A stretch of DNA of 8,577 bases from RGUW01 sp040399325 (GTDB lineage Bacteria; Cyanobacteriota; Cyanobacteriia; PCC-6307; Cyanobiaceae), in the NCBI GenBank assembly GCA_040399325.1, contig JBBASJ010000069.1, positions 1 through 8,577 of the forward strand, in the 5' to 3' direction. Numbering within the stretch: position 1 is the stretch's first letter; each line of letters starts with the position of its first letter. The position numbers and the translations under genes are program-made. The notes under the pieces were generated by a model. The model saw only the letters and a program-made list of their open reading frames with translations. It did no database searches and was not told the DNA's origin. Shown here one piece after another: positions 1-5,792 of the stretch.

Positions 1-647
1 TGCGGGCGGTCAAGAACCGCTTCGGCGCCACCCACGAGCTGGGGGTGTTCGAGATGCGCGATCGCGGCCTGGCCGAGGTCAGCAACCCCAGCGAGCTGTT
101 TCTGGGGTGCGAGGAGCCCAGCAGCGGCACCGCCACGATCGTGGCCTGCGAGGGCACCCGGCCCCTGGTGGTGGAGCTGCAGGCCCTGGTCAGCACCACC
201 AGCTACGCCAGCCCACGCCGCAGCGCCACCGGCATCGCCGTCAACCGACTGCACCAGATCCTGGCGGTGCTCGAGAAGCACCTGGGTCTGCCGCTGTCGC
301 GCTTCGATTGCTACCTGGCGGTTGCCGGCGGCCTCGAAGTCGAGGAGCCGGCGGCTGACCTGGGCGTGGCCGCGGCGGTGGTGGCCAGTTACCGCGATCT
401 CACGTTGCCCCCTGGCACGGTGCTGATCGGCGAACTGGGTCTGGGCGGCCAGCTGCGGCCGGTCAGCCAGCTCGAGCTGCGCCTGGGCGAGGCGGCCCGG
501 CTGGGCTTCACCCGGGCGGTGGTGCCCCGCGGCAGCGGTCTGGGGCCCGTGGCGGCAGGCCTGGGTCTGCAACTGCTCGAAGCGGGCAGCATTGCCGAGG
601 CCCTGGTGGCGGCGCTGGGGGTCAACCCTGCCGACGACCGGGTCTGA
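1..647 (+). CDS. radA: DNA repair protein RadA (Sms), C-terminal part
   Basis: RadA is a RecA-like ATPase with a Lon-protease-like C-terminal domain. It helps process recombination intermediates by promoting branch migration and unwinding at D-loops. Only the last 214 residues are present; the first whole codon begins at base 3 and the gene starts outside the window. The fragment opens with the RadA signature KNRFG (residues 4-8, RAVKNRFGATHELGVFEM context). It continues into the Lon-like domain, with the NRLHQILAVLEKH helix and the conserved segment GLEVEEPAADLGVAAAVVAS. These are hallmarks of the RadA C-terminus. The P-loop and zinc finger would lie upstream and cannot be checked. The stop is TGA at 645-647. 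The frame can also be opened at an ATG at 51-53 or a GTG at 45-47, but these are internal. The gene converges on ycf3 across a 336-bp spacer. Confidence 0.95.
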   Translation, partial: RAVKNRFGATHELGVFEMRDRGLAEVSNPSELFLGCEEPSSGTATIVACEGTRPLVVELQALVSTTSYASPRRSATGIAVNRLHQILAVLEKHLGLPLSRFDCYLAVAGGLEVEEPAADLGVAAAVVASYRDLTLPPGTVLIGELGLGGQLRPVSQLELRLGEAARLGFTRAVVPRGSGLGPVAAGLGLQLLEAGSIAEALVAALGVNPADDRV

Positions 648-656
648 GGTCCTGGT

Positions 657-700
657 AGGGGCATCGGCAGAGATGACATGCAATCACTGCCAATGCCCTT
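657..700 (+). terminator. stem-loop just after radA, possible 3' end signal
   Basis: Ten bases after the radA stop, GGGCAT (659-664) pairs with ATGCCC (693-698). GGCAG (666-670) pairs with CTGCC (687-691), leaving one mismatch between the two helices. A657-T700 and G658-T699 can extend the stem, and the loop is about 16 nt. There is no T-tract after the stem, so it is not a classical intrinsic terminator. It may act as a 3' stabilising or pausing hairpin. The pairing is seen directly; the role is inferred. Confidence 0.4.
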
Positions 701-716
701 GCTGATGCCCTTGGGC

Positions 717-770
717 GCGATGACATGCCACCTGCGCAAGCCCAGGCCAAGGCGATTCCAATGTCATCGC
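717..770. repeat. 10-bp perfect inverted repeat in radA-ycf3 spacer
   Basis: GCGATGACAT (717-726) is the exact reverse complement of ATGTCATCGC (761-770), with a 34-nt spacer. The core GATGACATGC also occurs in direct orientation at 672-681, inside the loop of the post-radA hairpin. The three related words suggest local duplication or a binding or structural role. No function is assigned. Confidence 0.5.
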
Positions 771-793
771 AAGGTCACACAAGCCCACCCGAA

Positions 794-822
794 GTGATTC
801 CAAGACCGCCCTTGGTCGTCAC
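794..822. repeat. interrupted hairpin in radA-ycf3 spacer
   Basis: GTGA (794-797) pairs with TCAC (819-822), and CCAAG (800-804) pairs with CTTGG (811-815). The internal loop is TT against TCG, and the apical loop has 6 nt. It has no U-tract on either strand. It could help define the 3' end of a transcript from either flanking gene. Confidence 0.3.
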
Positions 823-859
823 AATTGCTGGAGCCTCGCAACTGCGCGTCGATGCCACC

Positions 860-908
860 ATCTGCCCAGCTATCTGCGCAGCTATCTGCGTAGCTATCTG
901 CGCAGCTC
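860..908. repeat. 12-bp tandem repeat, three full units plus partial flanks
   Basis: The unit AGCTATCTGCGC occurs at 868-879, 880-891 (last base T) and 892-903. It is flanked by a degenerate half unit (ATCTGCCC, 860-867) and a partial unit (AGCTC, 904-908). The array lies in the non-coding spacer between the convergent radA and ycf3 genes. Read as protein it would give a repetitive Ala-Ile-Cys or Ala-Asp-Ser pattern, but no credible gene covers it. The short near-identical units suggest a slippage-prone microsatellite. The rest of the 648-983 spacer holds only the inverted repeats listed separately; I see no gene or RNA gene in it. Confidence 0.8.
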
Positions 909-957
909 TGAAGAGCCGCAGGGCTGGCTTCTGGGCGATCCGGGCGCTCAGCAATAC

Positions 958-978
958 ATTCGGAACAACGTTCAGAAT
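958..978 (-). terminator. compact hairpin after the ycf3 stop
   Basis: ATTC-G-GAAC (958-966) and GTTC-A-GAAT (970-978) form an eight-base-pair stem with one internal mismatch and a three-base loop. It starts five bases past the ycf3 stop on the minus strand. There is no run of U after it, so an intrinsic terminator is not demonstrated. Its position suggests a 3' end or stability element for ycf3 mRNA. Confidence 0.35.
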
Positions 979-983
979 TGCGC

Positions 984-1505
984 TCAGAAGTACACGTCGA
1001 CGCTGCCGCGGCCGCTGGTCTTGAGCCAGTTCTGGGCTTCGATGTAGTTGTTGGGTGCCAGGCGGATCGCCTTGCCCCAGAACTCGGCGGCCTGGTCGTA
1101 CCGGCGGTCGGCTTCGTCGGCATCGCCCCGCTCTTCGGCCAGTGAACCCAGGTGGTGGTGGATCACCGCCATGTTGTTGAGGGCCTGGGGCATCTTGCTG
1201 TTGAGATCCAGGGCCTGGCCGTAGAAGTCGAGGGCCTTGGCGTGCTCGCCATTGGAGGCGAACACCAGCGCCATGTTGTAGAGGATGAACGCCTTGTCGT
1301 TGGGGTCGTCCTCGAGCTTGAGGGCCTCTTCGTAGTTTTCCAGGGCTTCGGCGTACTCGCCGTCGGCCTGGGCGCTCATGCCGTCGCGGTAGTAGGCGAA
1401 GGCCTCCTTGGCGCGGCGGTTGGTGGGCAGCACCTTGAGGATCAGGTCGGCCATCACCGTGAAGCTCTTGTCGATGAAGTTGTCGTTGCGCTGCGAGCGG
1501 GGCAC
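984..1505 (-). CDS. ycf3: photosystem I assembly protein Ycf3
   Basis: Ycf3 is a tetratricopeptide-repeat chaperone, peripheral on the thylakoid membrane, needed for assembly of the photosystem I core. The 173-residue product is the normal family length. It begins with the highly conserved MPRSQRNDNFIDK segment. It carries TPR units at about residues 35-68, 72-105 and 120-153, with typical lines such as AFAYYRDGMSAQADGEYAEA, LYNMALVFASNGEHAKA and FWGKAIRLAPNNYIEAQNW. The start codon is GTG (minus strand, 1505-1503). It is chosen because the conserved N-terminus begins exactly there, although no good Shine-Dalgarno sequence is close to it. The gene is divergent from ctaA across 114 bp, where I see no convincing -35/-10 pair. 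The stop is TGA at 986-984. The final residues after the NWLK helix (TSGRGSVDVYF) are a variable tail. Confidence 0.97.
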   Translation of the reverse strand: MPRSQRNDNFIDKSFTVMADLILKVLPTNRRAKEAFAYYRDGMSAQADGEYAEALENYEEALKLEDDPNDKAFILYNMALVFASNGEHAKALDFYGQALDLNSKMPQALNNMAVIHHHLGSLAEERGDADEADRRYDQAAEFWGKAIRLAPNNYIEAQNWLKTSGRGSVDVYF

Positions 1506-1619
1506 GGGTGCTGGCGCGGCGGCCGCGCGGTCCTTGTGTCAGCCCATCTTGCCGTCTGCCGGCCGCGGCTGATCGTCAATGGCAAATCCCACTAGCCTGA
1601 GCCCCATTGGCGTTGTGCC

Positions 1620-4103
1620 GTGTCGACGCTGTTGCTCGAGATCGAGGGCATGAAATGCGGCGGCTGCGTGCGCGCCGTCGAGCAGAAGCTGCTGGAGCAA
1701 CCGGGCGTCAGCGAAGCCAGCGTCAATCTGCTCAGCCGAACCGCCTGGATCGATCTGCAGTCCGCCCCGGGGGAGGCCCTGCCGCGGTTGATCGATGCGC
1801 TGCAGGGCCTCGGCTTTGCTGCCCATCCGCGTGATGAGCAGGACGCCGATGCCCCCAGCCGCCTGCGGCGGCTGCAGGAGCGCAACTGGTGGCAGCAGTG
1901 GCGTCAGCTGGTGGTGGCGCTGGCCCTGGTGCTGGTCTCGAGCCTGGGCCATCTGGCCATGCTGGGGCAGCTGCCTGCGTCCCCAGCCACCACCCTGCTG
2001 GCCAACCTCTGGTTTCACGCGTTGGTGGCCACCGTTGCCTTGGCGGGACCGGGCCGGCCGATCCTGGTGAATGGCGCCCGGGCCCTGCTCCATGGCGTGC
2101 CGGGCATGGACAGCCTGGTGGGCGTGGGCCTGGCCAGTGCCTATCTGGCCAGCGTGGTCGGACTGCTGTGGCCCGCCAGCGGCTGGCCCTGCTTTTTCAA
2201 TGAGCCCGTGATGCTGCTGGGCTTCGTGCTCAGTGGTCGCTTCCTCGAGGAGCGTGCCCGCTACCGCACCGGCTGGGCTCTGGAGCAACTGGCGCAGCTG
2301 CAGCCTGAGACCGCGCAGCTGCTGCTGGGTCCTGGCCTGACCCGTCCACTCCGGGTAGGCGGCCTGCGGCCTGGCGACCGCATTCTGCTGGCTCCCGGCG
2401 ATCGGGTGCCGGTTGATGCGGTGGTGCGCGATGGCCGCGGCAGCATCGATGTGTCGGCACTCACGGGTGAACCCCTGCCCATCGAGGCGGCCCCGGGTGT
2501 CGAGCTGGCGGCAGGCAGTCTCAATCTTGAGGCGGTGCTGGAGCTCGAGGTGCTGCGCAGCGGTGCCGACAGTGCTGTTGCACGGATCATGGCCCTGGTT
2601 GAGCGGGCCCAGGCCCGCAAGGCCCCGATCCAGGGCCTGGCCGACCGGGTGGCGGGCCGTTTCAGCCTCGGGGTGCTGAGCCTGGCCGCCGCCACCTTTG
2701 TCTTCTGGTGGCAGTGGGGTTGCCGCCTCTGGCCCCAGGTGCTGCTGCCGGCCCATGGCGCCATGGAGCCAGGCGCCATGGCCCATGGCGGTCACGGGAT
2801 GTTGGGCCAGCATGCGTCGTCGCCTCTCGCCCTGGCGCTGCAGTTGGCCATTGCCGTGCTCGTGGTGGCTTGCCCCTGCGCCCTCGGCCTGGCCACCCCC
2901 ACGGTGATCACCGTGGGCTCGGGCCTGGCGGCCCGCCGCGGGCTGTTGTTCCGCGGTGGCGATGCGATCGAAATGGCTGCCCAGCTCAAGACCGTGCTGT
3001 TCGACAAAACCGGCACCCTCACCCTGGGCCGGCCCCTGGTCACGGCCGTGGTCCCGTGCGGTCTCGACGGTGAGCCCTTGAACGGCGATGACCACGCTGT
3101 CGGTGACCACGCCGCCAGTGACCANNNNNNNNNNNNNNNNNNNNNNNNNNNNNNNNNNNNNNNNNNNNNNNNNNNNNNNNNNNNNNNNNNNNNNNNNNNN
3201 NNNNNNNNNNNNNNNNNNNNNNNNGCCAGTGACCAGGCTGCCGACGCCCTGCTGGCCCTGGCGGCGGGCCTGGAGGCCCAGAGCCGCCATCCGCTGGCCC
3301 ATGCCCTGCAGCAGGAGGTCCTGCGCCGTGGGCTCACTCCGCTGGTGGCCACTGAGGTGCAGGCGGTCGCGGGCGAGGGGGTGCAGGGCCTGGTCGAAGG
3401 CACGGTGGCCCGTGTGGGCCGGCTCAGCTGGCTGGCGCAGCAGCAGGTGGCCGTTCCTGCGGCTGTCGCTCCCCAGCCGGGTTCGCTGCTGGCGGTGTCC
3501 CATGGCGAGCGCTTGCTGGGTTGGGTGACGGTGGCCGACCAGCCCCGCGCCGATGCAGGCGCCACCGTGGGCCAGTTGCGCCACCTGGGCATGGCGCTGG
3601 GCCTGCTCAGCGGGGATGCCCGCTCGGCCGTGGCCCAGCTGGGCAGCCAGCTCGGTCTGCAGCCCGCCGAGCTGGCCTGGGAGCTGCGGCCCGAAGACAA
3701 GCTGGCCCTGCTCGAAAACCGCCGCGCCAACGGCCCGGTGGCCATGGTCGGCGACGGCATCAACGACGCCCCGGCCCTGGCGGCTGCCGACCTGGGCATC
3801 GCCGTGGGCACCGGCACCCAGGTGGCCCAGGACACCGCCGATCTGGTGATCCTGGGCGACCGTCTTGAGGGGGTAGTGGAGGCGATCCGGCTGGCCCGCG
3901 CCACCCTGGCCAAGGTGCGTCAGAACCTGGTCTGGGCCTTTGGCTACAACCTGATTGTGATCCCGATTGCAGCCGGCGTGCTGCTGCCCGGCTTCGGGCT
4001 GTTGCTCACCCCGCCGCTGGCGGCGCTGCTCATGGCCCTGAGCTCGATCACGGTGGTGGTCAACGCCCTGCTGCTTCAAGATGGCGGCCGATCTGGACGC
4101 TGA
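1620..4103 (+). CDS. ctaA: copper-transporting P1B-type ATPase, CtaA-like
   Basis: This is an ATP-driven Cu(I) transporter in the membrane. In cyanobacteria, CtaA imports copper across the plasma membrane toward plastocyanin and the thylakoid pump PacS. Domains in order: a heavy-metal-binding domain with GMKCGGC (residues 10-16), membrane helices from about residue 95, the actuator TGE (282-284) and the metal-site CPC (418-420). Then come the phosphorylation loop DKTGT (462-466), HP of the nucleotide domain (557-558) and GDGINDAP (711-718). The late helices carry YN and MALSS. CPC, YN and MxxSS together are the Cu(I) subgroup signature. GMKCxGC resembles CtaA more than PacS, as I recall them, but the CtaA/PacS choice is tentative. 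Start is GTG at 1620. A 100-N assembly gap (34 unknown residues) interrupts a repeat after the DKTGT region; the frame is open on both sides. The 3' end overlaps tmk by 23 bp. Confidence 0.93.
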   Translation: MSTLLLEIEGMKCGGCVRAVEQKLLEQPGVSEASVNLLSRTAWIDLQSAPGEALPRLIDALQGLGFAAHPRDEQDADAPSRLRRLQERNWWQQWRQLVVALALVLVSSLGHLAMLGQLPASPATTLLANLWFHALVATVALAGPGRPILVNGARALLHGVPGMDSLVGVGLASAYLASVVGLLWPASGWPCFFNEPVMLLGFVLSGRFLEERARYRTGWALEQLAQLQPETAQLLLGPGLTRPLRVGGLRPGDRILLAPGDRVPVDAVVRDGRGSIDVSALTGEPLPIEAAPGVELAAGSLNLEAVLELEVLRSGADSAVARIMALVERAQARKAPIQGLADRVAGRFSLGVLSLAAATFVFWWQWGCRLWPQVLLPAHGAMEPGAMAHGGHGMLGQHASSPLALALQLAIAVLVVACPCALGLATPTVITVGSGLAARRGLLFRGGDAIEMAAQLKTVLFDKTGTLTLGRPLVTAVVPCGLDGEPLNGDDHAVGDHAASDXXXXXXXXXXXXXXXXXXXXXXXXXXXXXXXXXXASDQAADALLALAAGLEAQSRHPLAHALQQEVLRRGLTPLVATEVQAVAGEGVQGLVEGTVARVGRLSWLAQQQVAVPAAVAPQPGSLLAVSHGERLLGWVTVADQPRADAGATVGQLRHLGMALGLLSGDARSAVAQLGSQLGLQPAELAWELRPEDKLALLENRRANGPVAMVGDGINDAPALAAADLGIAVGTGTQVAQDTADLVILGDRLEGVVEAIRLARATLAKVRQNLVWAFGYNLIVIPIAAGVLLPGFGLLLTPPLAALLMALSSITVVVNALLLQDGGRSGR
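2758..2802 (+). repeat. 15-bp-period Met/His-rich stretch within ctaA
   Basis: Two adjacent 15-bp units begin GCGCCATGG (2758-2772 and 2773-2787), and a diverged third follows. The 10-mer GCCCATGGCG occurs at 2751-2760 and again at 2781-2790. In the ctaA frame this reads as the pentapeptides AMEPG, AMAHG and GHGML, just after HG and before GQH. It lies in the loop before the CPC-bearing helix, predicted to face the side opposite the ATP domains. Met and His are soft-metal ligands, so a copper-handling role is plausible but inferred. Confidence 0.6.
3087..3242 (+). repeat. 15-bp in-frame tandem repeat in ctaA, interrupted by gap
   Basis: Units are GATGACCACGCTGTC (3087-3101), GGTGACCACGCCGCC (3102-3116) and AGTGACCA (3117-3124), which runs into the N gap. 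After the gap the sequence resumes with GCC, then AGTGACCAGGCTGCC (3228-3242). Each unit encodes a pentapeptide of the type (D/G/S)DHA(A/V), ending with SDQAA. The repeat lies between the phosphorylation motif and the HP motif, in the variable linker leading into the nucleotide-binding domain. The copy number is hidden by the gap. Confidence 0.75.
3125..3224. other. 100-N assembly gap
   Basis: Exactly 100 undetermined bases, the usual placeholder length for a gap of unknown size. The same 11-mer GCCAGTGACCA stands immediately before the gap (3114-3124) and immediately after it (3225-3235). The gap therefore falls within the 15-bp tandem repeat, and the two contig ends may overlap rather than be separated. 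Confidence 0.98.
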
Positions 4104-4770
4104 CGTGCGCGGCCGCTTTGTGGTGCTGGAAGGCATTGATGGCTGCGGCAAATCGACCCAGCTGGACGCCCTGGCCGCCTGGCTGCCGAGCTCGGGGTTG
4201 CTCGCGCCCGGCTGTGAGCTGGTGGTGACCCGCGAGCCCGGCGGCACGGCCCTGGGGCGGGCCCTGCGCCAGCTGTTGCTGCACCCCCCGGACGAGGCGG
4301 CACCCGAGACCACGGCCGAGCTGCTGCTCTATGCGGCCGATCGGGCCCAGCACGTGCAGCAACTGATCGCGCCGGCCCTGGCCGCTGGCCACTGGGTGCT
4401 GAGCGACCGCTTCAGCGGCTCGACCGCTGCCTATCAGGGCCATGGCCGCGGCCTGCCCCTGGCCCTGATCGACCAGCTCGAGCAGATCGCCACCGCCGGC
4501 CTGGTGCCCGATCTGACCCTGTGGCTGGACCTGCCCCTGGCCGAGGCCAGCCGCCGCCGCCGTGATCGCCATGGGGATCACGGCCCTGATCGCATCGAGG
4601 CTGGGGGCGACGCGTTTCTGGCGCGGGTGCATCAGGGTTTTGCCGTCCTGGCCGACCAGCGCGGCTGGCTGGCCATCGCCGCCGACCAGCCTCCCGAGCC
4701 GGTCAGCGCCGCCTGCCGCCGGGCGTTGCAGCAGCGCTTTGGGCCGTTCCAACCCCCACGGGCGGCATGA
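4081..4770 (+). CDS. tmk: thymidylate kinase (dTMP kinase)
   Basis: The enzyme phosphorylates dTMP to dTDP with ATP in the cytoplasm, an essential step in dTTP supply. The 229-residue reading carries the P-loop GIDGCGKST (18-26), the TREPGGT segment (50-56) and the DRFSGSTAAYQG motif (109-120). An Arg-rich LID region (SRRRRDRHGDHG) lies further on. All are characteristic of bacterial Tmk. The ATG at 4081 lies inside the 3' end of ctaA (23-bp overlap). An alternative GTG at 4105, one base after the ctaA stop, would give a protein starting RGRFVVLEGIDG after the initiator. That matches the usual Tmk N-terminus better, so the true start is uncertain. The stop overlaps the holB start in an ATGA (4767-4770), which indicates translational coupling. 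Confidence 0.95.
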   Translation: MAADLDADVRGRFVVLEGIDGCGKSTQLDALAAWLPSSGLLAPGCELVVTREPGGTALGRALRQLLLHPPDEAAPETTAELLLYAADRAQHVQQLIAPALAAGHWVLSDRFSGSTAAYQGHGRGLPLALIDQLEQIATAGLVPDLTLWLDLPLAEASRRRRDRHGDHGPDRIEAGGDAFLARVHQGFAVLADQRGWLAIAADQPPEPVSAACRRALQQRFGPFQPPRAA

Positions 4771-5792
4771 GCGCTGCAGGGCCTCTGTTTGCTGATCTGA
4801 TCGGCCAGACGCAGGCGGTCACCCTGCTGGAGGCCAGCCTGCAGCGCGGTCGGGTCGCTCCGGCCTATCTGCTGGCGGGTCCCCACGGGGTGGGCCGTCG
4901 CCTGGCAGCGCTGCGCTTCCTGGAGGGCGTGCTGGCGGGGCCGGCCGGCGATGGCGCCATCCGCCGCCGTCTGGCCGACGGCAACCATCCCGATCTGCTG
5001 TGGGTGGAGCCCACCTACAGCCACCAGGGCCGCCTGGTGCCGCAGTCGCAGGCCGCCGACGAGGGGGTCAGTCGCCGCACCCCGCCCCAGCTGCGCCTGG
5101 AGCAGGTGCGTGAGGTGACCCGCTTCCTGGGGCGTCGACCGGTGGAGGCGCGCGGCTGTCTGGTGGTGCTCGATGGGGCCGAAGCCATGGCCGAGGCCGC
5201 CGCCAACGCCCTGCTCAAGACCCTGGAGGAGCCCGGTGACGGCCTGCTGTTGCTGATCACTGCGGCCCCCGAGCAGTTGCTGGCCACGATTCGCTCCCGC
5301 TGTCAGCTGATTCCGTTTGCTCGCCTTGCCCCTGGCGAGCTGCAGCGGGTGCTGCACCGCTGCGATGCGGCAGCAGAGCACCAGCTCCAGCAGCCGAGTG
5401 ATTCGGCCGAGCTGCTGGAGCTGGCGGCAGGCTCACCGGGGGCGCTGCTGGAACACCGTCGCCAGTGGCAGTTGCTGCCCCAGGACCTGCGCCAGAGCCT
5501 GGTTCAGCTCGCCACCGAGAGCGGCGCGCTGGCCGCTTGCCCGCCCCTGGAGCTGCTGCAACTGGCCAGCGAGATCAGCGACGCCCTCGAGGGTGAGCAA
5601 CAGCTGTGGGTCGTGCAGTGGTGGCAGCTGCTGCTCTGGCGCAGCGGCTGCGGCAGCGACATGCTCGAGCGGCTCAACCGCCTGCGCGGCCATCTGCTGG
5701 CCTTTGTGCAGCCGCGGTTGGCCTGGGAGGTGGCCCTGCTCGATCTGGCTCAGCTGGCCTTGGCCTGCTCCAGGCGCTCCCGCGCGGCCTGA
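4767..5792 (+). CDS. holB: DNA polymerase III clamp-loader subunit delta'
   Basis: Delta' is the rigid stator of the replication clamp loader and works with DnaX and delta to place the beta clamp on DNA. The 341-residue product starts with the AAA+ N-terminus (FADLIGQTQAV) and a P-loop-like GPHGVGRR (38-45). In the latter the Walker A lysine is replaced by arginine, as expected for a subunit that does not need to hydrolyse ATP. It also has VVLDGAEAM (133-141), NALLKTLEEP (147-156) and the SRC motif (177-179), which provides the arginine finger. I see no zinc-binding cysteine cluster like that of the E. coli protein. The C-terminal third is Leu/Gln-rich and weakly conserved. The ATG overlaps the tmk stop. 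The last 43 bp overlap the 3' end of rpaA on the opposite strand. Confidence 0.93.
   Translation: MSAAGPLFADLIGQTQAVTLLEASLQRGRVAPAYLLAGPHGVGRRLAALRFLEGVLAGPAGDGAIRRRLADGNHPDLLWVEPTYSHQGRLVPQSQAADEGVSRRTPPQLRLEQVREVTRFLGRRPVEARGCLVVLDGAEAMAEAAANALLKTLEEPGDGLLLLITAAPEQLLATIRSRCQLIPFARLAPGELQRVLHRCDAAAEHQLQQPSDSAELLELAAGSPGALLEHRRQWQLLPQDLRQSLVQLATESGALAACPPLELLQLASEISDALEGEQQLWVVQWWQLLLWRSGCGSDMLERLNRLRGHLLAFVQPRLAWEVALLDLAQLALACSRRSRAA

Noticed and set aside
860..908. Possible CRISPR array
   Set aside because: The units are 12 bp and directly adjacent without spacers, so this is a simple tandem repeat.
725..1024. 99-codon + strand frame through the 12-bp repeat with an Ala-Ile-Cys pattern
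   Set aside because: The repetitive part is only a translation of the microsatellite, the frame runs antisense into ycf3, and there is no ribosome binding site or known fold.
1539..4313. 924-codon open frame on the minus strand opposite ctaA
   Set aside because: Gln/His/Gly/Ala-rich with no motif. It is the open antisense frame expected opposite a high-GC gene, while the + frame has every P-type ATPase motif.
4875..4905. Inactive P-loop (GPHGVGRR) as a sign of a broken holB
   Set aside because: Loss of the Walker A lysine is normal for delta', which acts as a stator, and the SRC motif and the rest of the gene are intact.
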